Below are positions 28,068 through 36,531 of a DNA stretch of 53,022 bases, in pieces. The position numbers and the translations under genes are program-made. The DNA comes from Longimicrobiales bacterium (GTDB taxonomy: Bacteria; Gemmatimonadota; Gemmatimonadetes; Longimicrobiales; Gaopeijiaceae), in contig JANQNV010000065.1 in assembly GCA_028279425.1 (NCBI GenBank), positions 1 to 53,022 on the forward strand, read 5' to 3'. The notes under the pieces were generated by a model. It was given only the letters and a program-made list of their open reading frames with translations. It had not been told where the DNA came from and ran no database searches. Each line of letters opens with the position of its first letter. Positions within the stretch are counted from its first letter, which is position 1.

Positions 28068-29030
28068 TCAGACGGAGGCGGCCTGCGGACGGCGCTTCTT
28101 CTTGCGGTCCTTGTCGCCCCCGTCACCCATCCGCTTCCGGATCTCCACGAGCGCCGGCGACGCCACGAAGATCGACGAATAGGTCCCGATCAGGACTCCG
28201 AGGATCAGCACCGTCGAGAAGTCACGGATCACGGCCGGCCCGACCAGGAGAAGCGCGCCGAGCACGGCGAGTGTGGTACCCGACGTCAGGACCGTGCGCG
28301 GGAGCGTCTCGTTGATCGAGCGGTCGATCAAGGTGATCTGGTCCAGCTTGCGGGCGCCCTTCTTCGCCATGTTTTCGCGAATGCGATCGAAGACGACGAT
28401 CGTGTCGTTGAGCGAGTAGCCGACGATGGTCAGAATCGCAGCCACGGTGGGCAGGGCGATCTCGACGCGGAACAGCGCGAGGAAGCCCAGCGTGATGAGG
28501 ATGTCGTGCATGGTGGCGATGACGGCCGCCATACCGAAGCGCAGCTCGAATCGAATCGCCAGATAGACGAGCGTGAGCACGAACGAAAACAGGATTGCGA
28601 GCAACGCCTGACGCTGGAGTTCACTTCCGATCTTCGGACCGACCAGCTCGGTGCGCGAGATCTCGAAGGCGCCGCCACCGAAGGCCGCCTCCAGCTGCGA
28701 CTCGATCCCCTGCCGCACCTCGTCGACCGACTGCCCCTCGATCAGGGCCGCACGGATCACGAACTCATTTTCTCCGGCGAAGGTGGTCACCTCCGGGCCG
28801 CTCGCCCCACCCAGGGCGTCACGCACCTCGCCGACCCCCTTGGCCTCTGTGAAGCCCACCTGAACCATCGATCCACCCGTGAAGTCCACGCCGTAGTTCT
28901 GCCAGGACCCGATGAGCCCGATGTTGGCCACCATCGCGCCGAAGCCGACGAGGATGGCGATCGCCGAAACCACGTAGGCCTTGCGGCGCTTGTCGATGAA
29001 CTTGTAGTCCGCGGTCGCGAAGAAACGCAT
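28068..29030 (-). CDS. secF: Protein translocase subunit SecF
   Basis: A 320-residue RND-type membrane protein that, with SecD, uses the proton-motive force to complete export through SecYEG. TM1 (about 17-36) is followed by a periplasmic domain with VDFTGGSMVQVGF, then TM2-6 with SLNDTIVVFDRIREN, the family's conserved cytoplasmic loop, and a charged tail. Four bases separate it from secD. Confidence 0.97.
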   Translation of the reverse strand: MRFFATADYKFIDKRRKAYVVSAIAILVGFGAMVANIGLIGSWQNYGVDFTGGSMVQVGFTEAKGVGEVRDALGGASGPEVTTFAGENEFVIRAALIEGQSVDEVRQGIESQLEAAFGGGAFEISRTELVGPKIGSELQRQALLAILFSFVLTLVYLAIRFELRFGMAAVIATMHDILITLGFLALFRVEIALPTVAAILTIVGYSLNDTIVVFDRIRENMAKKGARKLDQITLIDRSINETLPRTVLTSGTTLAVLGALLLVGPAVIRDFSTVLILGVLIGTYSSIFVASPALVEIRKRMGDGGDKDRKKKRRPQAASV

Positions 29031-29034
29031 GGGC

Positions 29035-30681
29035 TCAGATGCTGATGGGATCCGACGCCTTCTTGCCCTGGAGATAGAGCAGGAAGAAGGTCCGGGTGAC
29101 GTAGATGGCCGAGAAGAACGACGCGACGATACCGATCGAAAGCGTGACCGCGAAGCCCCGCACCGGTCCGGTACCGAACTGGAAGAGGATCAGGGCCGTG
29201 ATGAGCGTCGTGACGTTGGCGTCGACGATGGCAGAGAGAGCGTGGCCGAACCCTTCGTCGACCGCCGTCCGCGTCGCGCGCCCGGCCGCGAGTTCCTCGC
29301 GTATGCGCTCGAAGATGAGGACGTTGGCGTCGACCGCCATCCCGACGGAGAGGATCAGACCGGCGATGCCCGGCAGCGTCAGGGTGGCTCCGATACCGGC
29401 CATCCCCCCCATCACCAGGATCAGGTAGATGGTCAACGCGACGATCGAGAGCGCGCCCGCCACCCGGTAGTACCCGATCATGATGACCAGCACGAGGATC
29501 ACGCCGATGATGCCGGCGACCTCGCCCTGGTCGATGGAATCCTGCCCGAGCGAGGGCCCGACGGTGCGCTCTTCCATGATCCGAAGCGGCGTGGTGAGCG
29601 CGCCTGCGCGGAGCACGAGCGCGAGGTCACGGGCCTCTTCGAGGGGCGAATTCCCGAGCTCGATCTGGCCCGACGCGCCGATGCGATCCCGAATGACCGG
29701 TGCGCTCATCACCTCGCCATCGAGCACGATCGCGAGGTATTCGCCCACGTTGGCACCGGTGAAGCGCGAGAACTGCCGTCCACCGGCCCGGTTGAACTGG
29801 AAGTTCACGATCGCCTGGTTGAACTGCGGGTCGCGCTGCGCCTGTGCGTCCTGGAGATACTCTCCGGTCATGAACGCCTCGGACTCCAGCACGTAGAGCC
29901 GTCGGTAGTTGCGGGCGCTCAGCGCGACGGTCTCGTCTCCCCACTGGAGCGACACCCCGCGGGGCAACGCACTCTGCGCCGCCGGCGTCGCGAGGAAGAG
30001 GCGGGCCGCGGGCACGTCTTCGGCTGCGATGAGGAAGGTGCCCGGCGCGTCCTGCCCAAAGGCGAGCAGGCTCGAGAACGGCCGCAGGTTGGGCGCCTCG
30101 GGCTCCGCCTCCTGCTCTTCGGCGACGGAGTCGGCCGCGGCGGAGGCGCTGTCGGAGGCCGACGCACTGTCGTTGCCGAACATGGCCTCGAGCAGGTCAC
30201 CCTCCGGGGCGACGACGTCGCGCCCGAGCGCGCGGATGGAATCGACCCCGAGCGAGGCGACGATGGCGCGGTCGATCCGCGCCAGCACCTGGTCGGAGAG
30301 GCCGGCTACGTCGACCTTCTTGAACTCGAGGAAGGCCGCTCTCTGAATGATGTCGCGCGCGCGATCGGGATCGGTGAGGCCCGCGAGCTCGACGATGAGG
30401 CGGTCACTCCCCGATTTCTGGATCAGAGGCTCCTCGACGCCGTATTCGTCGATCCGAGTCCGGAGCACCTGCTCCGCCTGATCGATCCCGGCCGCCCGCG
30501 CCTCTGGCGTCAGCGTGCCCAGAGAGTCGTCGACCTCGAGGACCAGGTGCATTCCGCCCTGGAGATCGAGTCCGAGTTTGAGGGGCGAGCCCGTGTCTCG
30601 GTAGTTGGTGTACAACTGCCACATCGCCCCGAGCGCGACGATGATTACCGTGATCAGGCGTCCTCGCACCGATTTGAACAT
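29035..30681 (-). CDS. secD: Protein translocase subunit SecD
   Basis: A 548-residue SecD, starting MFKSVRGRLITVIIVALGA at TM1. The first periplasmic domain contains LGLDLQGGMHLVLEVD. The C-terminal RND part has GLILSVGMAVDANVLIFERI, with the conserved Asp/Asn essential for proton coupling. A Ser/Ala/Asp- then Glu-rich insert of about 25 residues sits within the periplasmic region (near 155-180) and is probably a flexible linker. A TTG six codons upstream is an alternative start. It heads the secD-to-coaX gene run. Confidence 0.97.
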   Translation of the reverse strand: MFKSVRGRLITVIIVALGAMWQLYTNYRDTGSPLKLGLDLQGGMHLVLEVDDSLGTLTPEARAAGIDQAEQVLRTRIDEYGVEEPLIQKSGSDRLIVELAGLTDPDRARDIIQRAAFLEFKKVDVAGLSDQVLARIDRAIVASLGVDSIRALGRDVVAPEGDLLEAMFGNDSASASDSASAAADSVAEEQEAEPEAPNLRPFSSLLAFGQDAPGTFLIAAEDVPAARLFLATPAAQSALPRGVSLQWGDETVALSARNYRRLYVLESEAFMTGEYLQDAQAQRDPQFNQAIVNFQFNRAGGRQFSRFTGANVGEYLAIVLDGEVMSAPVIRDRIGASGQIELGNSPLEEARDLALVLRAGALTTPLRIMEERTVGPSLGQDSIDQGEVAGIIGVILVLVIMIGYYRVAGALSIVALTIYLILVMGGMAGIGATLTLPGIAGLILSVGMAVDANVLIFERIREELAAGRATRTAVDEGFGHALSAIVDANVTTLITALILFQFGTGPVRGFAVTLSIGIVASFFSAIYVTRTFFLLYLQGKKASDPISI

Positions 30682-30756
30682 ACGGCCCGCGTGGTTCAAT
30701 GAATTGGACCCGTTACCCGCAACAGCCCGTTAAGCTGACGACGAGGGCGTGGAGTG

Positions 30757-31197
30757 TCAATTCGGTACCACGGGGTCTCCAGGTGGGGTCCGCCGCACCA
30801 GCGCACGCACCACCGCGAGCAGCCGAGCTGGGGGGTCGCTCTTCGAGAGGAAGGCCGAGGCCCCGACCCCGCGCAGCTCCTGTACCCCCTCGGCAGACAG
30901 GTCCCCGGAGCGGATCACGACGGGAATCGCCCGCGCACGGAGCGCGGCGCCGGCCCGGTCCAGCACGTCACGACCCGCGACGTCGGGCATCAGAAGGTCG
31001 AGGATCACGAGCGCCGCGTCGGGATGCGCCGCAATGGCCTCGATGCCCTCCATGCCGCCCGAGGCCTCGACCACCTCGAGCCCGTCGTGCTCGAGGACGG
31101 CCCGCAGCAGGAGTCTGGCGTCGTCGTCGTCGTCGATCACGATGACGGGTCCCGCGACGCCGGGATCGCCGGGCCCCATGGACCCCGGGTCGGTCAC
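30757..31197 (-). CDS. Stand-alone response-regulator receiver domain
   Basis: A 146-residue CheY-like protein. The acidic pocket is at 22-26 (IDDDDDARLL), the phospho-acceptor is Asp67 in VILDLLMPD, the switch Ser is at 97 in VVIRSGD and Lys119 lies in LSKSDPP. There is no output domain. A GTG start overlaps the stop of the diguanylate cyclase gene (GTGA), so the two are coupled and it may pass a signal to that cyclase or share a kinase with it. No kinase is adjacent. Confidence 0.88.
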   Translation of the reverse strand: MTDPGSMGPGDPGVAGPVIVIDDDDDARLLLRAVLEHDGLEVVEASGGMEGIEAIAAHPDAALVILDLLMPDVAGRDVLDRAGAALRARAIPVVIRSGDLSAEGVQELRGVGASAFLSKSDPPARLLAVVRALVRRTPPGDPVVPN

Positions 31198-32105
31198 AGG
31201 TACGCGGCCTGCCGCTTGGCCCGTTTTTCGCGATACATGGCCGCATCGGCCTGCGCCATGAGGTCGTCGAGGCTGACCCGCTCGTCGCCCATCGAGCGCG
31301 CCACCCCCACCGAGGCGGCCAGGCGGAAGGGTTCGTGGGTGGAGGCGTTGTCGACGGAAACACCCTCTCGGAGGCGCTGGGCCAACCACTCGGCCGATTC
31401 CCCCGTGGTCTCCAGTGCCAGAACGGCGAACTCGTCACCGCCGAGTCGAGCGACGATGTCGGAGCGGCGGAAGGTGGCCCGGAGGACGTCGGCCACCCGC
31501 TTGAGGGCCCGATCCCCCATGTGGTGCCCGAGGCTGTCGTTGATGCTCTTGAACCGGTCGACGTCGAGATAGACCAGGGTGATCGCCCGGCCCGACCGCC
31601 AGGCGAGCTTGAGGTACTGCTCACCGAGTTCGGTGAAGCCGCGCCGGTTGTAGAGTCCCGTCAGATCGTCGATCAGCGACAAGCTGCGCAACGCCGCGAT
31701 GAGGCGATGCCGCTCGATCGCGTAGAGGATCGCACGTGACAGCATCGCCGGCCGCACCTCGCCACGCACCAGATAGTCCTGGGCGCCGCCCTGCACCGAC
31801 CCCACGGCGAGCTGTGCATCGCCCGTGTCGGTATAGATGACGAAGGGCACGTCCGGGGCGAACGCCGAGGCGCGCTCGAAGGTGGTGAGCCCGACGGAGT
31901 CCGGGAGGTCGAGATCGAGCAAGACCACGTCCACGCCGCCCGCGGCGAGCCGCTCCAGCGCAGCGTCGAGCGTCGTGACCTGTTCGACCTCCACCTCGAC
32001 ATCGTCCATCCCGTCCGGCTGCTCGAGCAGGGCACAGAGCCGGTCTCCGCCGGCGGGATCGCGCTCGACGAGGAGGACCAGAAGCGGCTGGGAAATCGAA
32101 GTCAT
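31194..32105 (-). CDS. Response regulator with GGDEF domain (diguanylate cyclase)
   Basis: A 303-residue REC-GGDEF protein that should make cyclic di-GMP from two GTP. The receiver (1-125) keeps the phospho-acceptor Asp64 (VLLDLDLPD) and the switch Thr region (VIYTDTGD), but the conserved Lys is Arg114 (YLVRGE). The cyclase domain has SLIDDLTGLYNRRGF, GGDEF at 222-226 and an inhibitory I-site RxxD at 213-216, five residues upstream, so catalysis and product feedback are both expected. A 91-base gap upstream holds its likely promoter. Confidence 0.94.
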   Translation of the reverse strand: MTSISQPLLVLLVERDPAGGDRLCALLEQPDGMDDVEVEVEQVTTLDAALERLAAGGVDVVLLDLDLPDSVGLTTFERASAFAPDVPFVIYTDTGDAQLAVGSVQGGAQDYLVRGEVRPAMLSRAILYAIERHRLIAALRSLSLIDDLTGLYNRRGFTELGEQYLKLAWRSGRAITLVYLDVDRFKSINDSLGHHMGDRALKRVADVLRATFRRSDIVARLGGDEFAVLALETTGESAEWLAQRLREGVSVDNASTHEPFRLAASVGVARSMGDERVSLDDLMAQADAAMYREKRAKRQAAYL

Positions 32106-32196
32106 GCGGAAGGTGCGGGTGGGCCGATGAAGATTTGCAGTTTACACCCGGCCACAACCCCCCGCTACCGCTTTCTCGCCAGCCCCTCGGGACAGT

Positions 32197-33003
32197 TCAC
32201 CCGCCGCCCGATCCGAGGATGAGCTCGGCAAAGAAGTCGGGCACGCGCGCGTCGTCGGCCTGCGACAACCAGAACAGCGCGGTCTTTCGCGTCCGCGCGT
32301 GCGGCGCGGTCCGCGCGAGATCCATCAAGACGGGTACGTATTCGCCCTCCGGGCGGCGGGAGAGCGCGAAGATGGCGGCGTCGCGCACCTCCTGGTCTTC
32401 GGCCTCGTCGGCTGCGATGCCGGCGAGGGTGTGGTCGATGCCCGCCGCTGCCAACTGCGCGCTCCAGAACAGCGCCGAGCGACGCAGCTCCGACGGTCTC
32501 CGCCGGTCGCGCGCGAGGGCGAGGATCGGCTCCACGGGAGGATCGCCCAGGGCCACGACAGCCGCCCCGATCGCCTCTCCCGCGACGTCGGCGTCGGCCC
32601 CGGCGTCGTGCACCGACACGAGCCAGTGGGCGGCTTCGGCGGCGTCCACACGCCCCAGGTCGCGGTCGGCGTCGGCGAAGCCCACCGGCCCGAACTCCAG
32701 AGCGTCGACACGGGCCCCCTGCCGATGGACCACGACCTCGAGCGGCCCGCCGGGACACGCCGCCGACGCGTCCCACCGCCCCCAGACCTGCCGACCATCG
32801 CCCTCGGTTCTGTAGAAGCCATGTTCGCAGACGGTCACATCGGCGTCGACGTCGAAGTGGAAGGCGACACGGGCGTCGGATGCCGCGGCGATGGTCGCCC
32901 CGAGCTGGTCCTGCCCCCCGGACGGTGTCGCCGACTGGCCGATCAGCGCCTGCGGCGCGGCGACCGCCACCACCGTTGCGAGCGTCCAGGCACCCCGGGT
33001 CAC
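32197..33003 (-). CDS. Exported HEAT-repeat protein (short paralogue)
   Basis: A 268-residue protein with a signal peptide (to about residue 23, ALIGQS). The middle (about 40-105) is a beta-rich unknown domain with two Cys in TVCEHGFYRTE and AACPGGP. The C-terminal half holds HEAT-like helical repeats (ELRRSALFWSAQLAAAG, EVRDAAIFALSRRPEGEYV, RTRKTALFWLSQADDARV). The C-terminus closely resembles that of the upstream HEAT gene, suggesting duplication. GTG start overlapping that gene by 4 bases. Function unknown; probably a periplasmic scaffold. Confidence 0.75.
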   Translation of the reverse strand: MTRGAWTLATVVAVAAPQALIGQSATPSGGQDQLGATIAAASDARVAFHFDVDADVTVCEHGFYRTEGDGRQVWGRWDASAACPGGPLEVVVHRQGARVDALEFGPVGFADADRDLGRVDAAEAAHWLVSVHDAGADADVAGEAIGAAVVALGDPPVEPILALARDRRRPSELRRSALFWSAQLAAAGIDHTLAGIAADEAEDQEVRDAAIFALSRRPEGEYVPVLMDLARTAPHARTRKTALFWLSQADDARVPDFFAELILGSGGG

Positions 33004-35045
33004 GCCCCTCCCCCACCCCGAATGATCTCGAGGAGGAACTCGGCCACGCGCGGATCGTCGCTTTCACCCAACCAGAAGATCGCGCGCTGGCGCACCTCAC
33101 GGTCCTCCTCGGATCGCGCGATCTCCATCAGCGCCTCGACGGCCTCTTCGTCGTCGGCCACCTGGGTCAGCACGAAGATCGCCTGCTCGCGCAACTCGGG
33201 GTCGTCGCTCGTACGGTAGATCTCCAGCGCCTGACGAGGGCTGAGCCCCACCTCGGCGGCCCAGAAGAGCGCCATGGTCCGCACCTCGACCGACTCGGAG
33301 GGATCGAGCGCCCGCGCCGTGAGCCAGTCGAGCGTGTCTTCGTCTCCCGTCTCGGCGATCGAGAAGAAGATCCGCTCCTTGAGCTCCGGGTCGTCGAGGG
33401 TGTCGTACAACGAGCGCAGGAACGGCCCCGACGTCTCGCCCATCTGCGTGAGCCAGAAGATGGCGTTGGCGCGCAGCTCCCGGTCGGCGGTCGGGTCGAG
33501 GGCGAGCTCGCGCATCACCTCCACCGCGCGCGGGCTTTCGGTCTGGCCCAGGGCGAACATGGCCTGCTCGGCCATCTCGGGCGTCGCGGAATCCGAGTTC
33601 AAGAGGGTGATCAAGGCGTCGACGGCGCGGTCGCTTCCGGTCTGCGCGAGCCAGAAGACCGCCGCCTGCCGCACCTCCGGATCGGGATCCGGGTCGTTGA
33701 CGGCGAGATCGAGCAGCAGCTCGATCGTGGCCGGATCGGCGTCTTCGTCGAGGTCGTTGGCAAGGATGAAGACGGCCTGCGACCGCAGATGCGCCGTGCA
33801 CTCGTCGCGCGTGCGCAGCACCTCCATCAGGATGGGGCGGGCGCGCTCCTCGTCCATCTGGAGGAGCGCACTGAGGGCGGTGGCCCGCAGCGCCTGGTCT
33901 TCTTCATCGCAGGCCGCCTGCGACGAAAGCGAGCCCTCCGTATTCAGAGAGCCCCGGCGAGCCCCGAGGGCGGTCGCCCGCCCGCTGGCGTAGACCGGTC
34001 GGCCGGCGGCGACCCGCCCCTGTCCCGTCGCGATCGTACCCACACCGCGCGCCGCCCCGATGAGCGCCTCGGCCGCCTGCGCGTCGCCCCGGCGGGCCAG
34101 CTGCGCCTCGATGCGCACCGCGAGAGCGCGGGCGTCTTCGATGGATGCGGCTTCGGGGTGGTCGACGCGCTGCACCGAGAGCAGCTCGAGGGCGCGGCGG
34201 AGCTCGTTGCGCGCCCCCATCCGCGATCGGGCGAGCGCCTCGAAGTAGTAGGCGTCGGGTACGTAGCCGGACCGGGGGTAGTCCGAGCGGATCGTCGAGA
34301 ATCCCCGCGCGGCATCCGCATAGGCGCGCGCATTCAATCGGCTCCGCGCCGCTCGGTACAGCGAGTCTGCCGGATCCTGCGGCAACCAGGCCTCGGGAAT
34401 CCGAAGGCGCTGCTCGGTGGCGAGGTCGCGCTCCAGATCACGGCGACTCTGGACCTGCCCCCACACCCGGGCCGCATTCGCGTGCCGGCGCGCCTCCTGC
34501 TCCACCTCACGCGTGCGGAGTGCGATCTCGACCTCGGCGAGCTGGGTTCGCCGCTCGGCGTCGCGCCGGAATCGCTCCATCTCGATCTCGGCGAGCCGAG
34601 CCCTGCGCTCGACATCGCGTTCGCCGATCAGGGCCCCTCTCGCGACCTGCCCCTCCCGCTGCACCCGCGCCGCGCGGGTGGCGAGCTCCACCTCCTGCTG
34701 CGCCAGCGCCGCACGGGTAGCCAGCTGCGCCTCACGCGCCTCACGGGTGGCCAGCTCCGCCGCCCGCTTCGTCGCCACCCCACGATCCGCGAGTCGCCTC
34801 GCCCGGAGTGCATTCAGGTCGAGTCGGTTCGCCTCGGCCGCCAGCTCGGCCTCGACCGCTCGCAGCCGGGCCTCGACGGACTCGACGTCGGGTCGACTCC
34901 GGCGGAGCATCTCGCTGCGGGACTCGATGGAGCGACGCAGCCGCTCGAGTTCACGCTCGCGTTCGGCGACGGACTGTCCCGCCGCCGGCATCGCCCCCGC
35001 CCACACCACGGCCAGGGCGCATCCCATCGTCCACATCTGTCGCAT
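33000..35045 (-). CDS. Exported coiled-coil, TPR-like and HEAT-repeat protein
   Basis: A 681-residue protein. A signal peptide (about 1-24, ending PAAGQS) precedes a long charged, Arg/Ala/Glu-rich coiled coil (about 25-235) with recurrent ATRAA/ATREA units, then a YbgF/TPR-like helical part (LYRAARSRLNARAYADAARG, SGYVPDAYYFEALARSRMG), then about eight HEAT-like repeats of about 35 residues, many with an AxFWLxQ core (QAAVFWLAQTG, NAIFWLTQMG, RAIFWLGESDD). The start at 35045 has a GAGGAA Shine-Dalgarno. It follows sigma and anti-sigma genes on the same strand. No enzymatic motif seen. Confidence 0.75.
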   Translation of the reverse strand: MRQMWTMGCALAVVWAGAMPAAGQSVAERERELERLRRSIESRSEMLRRSRPDVESVEARLRAVEAELAAEANRLDLNALRARRLADRGVATKRAAELATREAREAQLATRAALAQQEVELATRAARVQREGQVARGALIGERDVERRARLAEIEMERFRRDAERRTQLAEVEIALRTREVEQEARRHANAARVWGQVQSRRDLERDLATEQRLRIPEAWLPQDPADSLYRAARSRLNARAYADAARGFSTIRSDYPRSGYVPDAYYFEALARSRMGARNELRRALELLSVQRVDHPEAASIEDARALAVRIEAQLARRGDAQAAEALIGAARGVGTIATGQGRVAAGRPVYASGRATALGARRGSLNTEGSLSSQAACDEEDQALRATALSALLQMDEERARPILMEVLRTRDECTAHLRSQAVFILANDLDEDADPATIELLLDLAVNDPDPDPEVRQAAVFWLAQTGSDRAVDALITLLNSDSATPEMAEQAMFALGQTESPRAVEVMRELALDPTADRELRANAIFWLTQMGETSGPFLRSLYDTLDDPELKERIFFSIAETGDEDTLDWLTARALDPSESVEVRTMALFWAAEVGLSPRQALEIYRTSDDPELREQAIFVLTQVADDEEAVEALMEIARSEEDREVRQRAIFWLGESDDPRVAEFLLEIIRGGGGA

Positions 35046-35079
35046 CGTCGTTCCTCGCGAGAGGGTTATGTTCATCGGC

Positions 35080-35844
35080 TCAGTCGTCGGCGGAAGCGTG
35101 CATCCGATCGACCGAGGGGAGCACGGATTGCAGTCGGGCGCGCACCCCACCTTCGGCGACCCCGAGCGCGATCAATTCGAGCTCACCACGAAGGCGTTCG
35201 GGGGTGGCCCGCGGATCGGCGAGCAGGGCGATCTGGGCCAGAACCAACTCGAGGTCCTCGAGCACGCCCCGCACCGCGGGGTCATTCGACGCCGGCGAAT
35301 CGAGCAGGAGCCGGGTGTCGGTGAGGAGCTCGCGCCCCCACACCCCGACCGCCTGATCGACGCGGGCCTGTCGCGCGTCGACCTGGACGAGCGAGAGAAG
35401 GGCCTCGACATCGGTGAGGTGGCGGGCCGTGGCGAACCGAACCGAGGGGCTCGGCGACTCAGGACGCCGGACCTCGGATCCGGCCGCAGAGGCCACGGGT
35501 GAAGTCGCGTCGACCGGGCCGCCCTCGGGTCCCACCGACCCCGGGTCGGCAGACCAACGACCCAACCCCACACCCAGCAGGAGGGCGACCGAGGCGGCGG
35601 CCAGGAGGGCGGACCAACGCGGCAGACGAAGACCGTGCCGCCGGGTCGGATGCGTGTTCGCCCACGCCGCGGGCCGGGACGGAGCCTCGCCGCCCGCGGA
35701 AGACTCGTGAAGGGCGCGTTGGATCCCCTCCCAGATCTCGTCGCGGGGGGCCGAACGGGGCGGGTGATAGCTCGAACGCGCCATGGCCAGCCAGGTCTCG
35801 GGGAGCGGTGCCGACTCGTCGGATTCGCGGCGTTCGTCGGTCAT
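35080..35844 (-). CDS. Putative membrane anti-sigma factor
   Basis: A 254-residue protein whose ATG overlaps the sigma-factor stop (ATGA), the usual sigma/anti-sigma layout. A cytoplasmic N-terminal region of about 90 residues (DEIWEGIQRALHESS) precedes one transmembrane helix (about 96-114, SALLAAASVALLLGVGLG) and a 135-residue extracytoplasmic helical region (LTDVEALLSLVQVDARQARV, VLEDLELVLAQIALLAD). The zinc-binding HxxxCxxC of ZAS anti-sigmas is absent. The C-terminal part probably senses an envelope signal, perhaps through the HEAT proteins encoded next. Confidence 0.75.
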   Translation of the reverse strand: MTDERRESDESAPLPETWLAMARSSYHPPRSAPRDEIWEGIQRALHESSAGGEAPSRPAAWANTHPTRRHGLRLPRWSALLAAASVALLLGVGLGRWSADPGSVGPEGGPVDATSPVASAAGSEVRRPESPSPSVRFATARHLTDVEALLSLVQVDARQARVDQAVGVWGRELLTDTRLLLDSPASNDPAVRGVLEDLELVLAQIALLADPRATPERLRGELELIALGVAEGGVRARLQSVLPSVDRMHASADD

Positions 35845-36467
35845 CGCGCATACTCCGGAGCGAAGTCGTCGAGCGCCTTCCTCAGCCGGGAACGGGCCCG
35901 ACTCAGGCGAGCCTTCGAGGTGCCTTCGGCGACGTCGAGTGCCGTGGCGATTTCCATGTGGTTGTATCCCTCCAAATCGTGCATCACGAACACCGACCGG
36001 TAGATGTCGGGCAGCGCGTCGATCGCGGCGCGGAGCCGCTCTCGAAGGTCGGGCTCCGCTCGAGGAGTCGGAGCGGCGGCCACCGTGGGCACCTCGTCGA
36101 GTTCCTGTTCCCGACTGCGAATGCGGGTCCGCTTCCGGAGTCCGTTGAGCGTGACCGAGACGGCGATCGAGTGGAGCCACGTCGAAAACGCCGCGTCGCC
36201 GCGGAACTGCCCGAGCCGTTGGTGCACTCGGATGAACGTCTCCTGGGTCATGTCTCGCGCCATGTCGTCGTCTCCGCACATGCGGTAGGCCAGCCGGTAC
36301 ACACGGTCCACGTGGGTCTCGTAGAGGCTCCGAAACGCCGCGGCGTCGCCCGAGCGCACCCGGTCGATGAATTCTCTGTCGGTCAAAGGCCTGGCCCTGG
36401 CGGCTCGTCGGAGTCTTTCGTCCGTGTTCTCATGCGTGGGACACAGCTCGTCGAAGGACCGTTGCAC
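35841..36467 (-). CDS. ECF-type RNA polymerase sigma factor
   Basis: About 208 residues. Region 2 (FIDRVRSGDAAAFRSLYETH, then YRLAYRMCGDDDMARDMTQE, TFIRVHQRLGQFRG, FSTWLHSIA) and region 4 (IDALPDIYRSVFVMHDLEGY, IATALDVAEGTSKARLSRAR) match ECF/RpoE-like sigma factors; region 3 is replaced by a short Pro/Ala linker. The start is uncertain: GTG at 36467 leaves 64 bases to the divergent Sco1 gene, whereas the longest frame would begin at 36533, overlapping that gene. An anti-sigma gene follows with a 4-base overlap. Confidence 0.92.
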   Translation of the reverse strand: MQRSFDELCPTHENTDERLRRAARARPLTDREFIDRVRSGDAAAFRSLYETHVDRVYRLAYRMCGDDDMARDMTQETFIRVHQRLGQFRGDAAFSTWLHSIAVSVTLNGLRKRTRIRSREQELDEVPTVAAAPTPRAEPDLRERLRAAIDALPDIYRSVFVMHDLEGYNHMEIATALDVAEGTSKARLSRARSRLRKALDDFAPEYAR

Positions 36468-36531
36468 CTGGGCTGCGCCCCCCGCGCCCCTGGCTCTGGA
36501 ACCAACCGAGGCGCGGAGCGAACTTCCAGCC

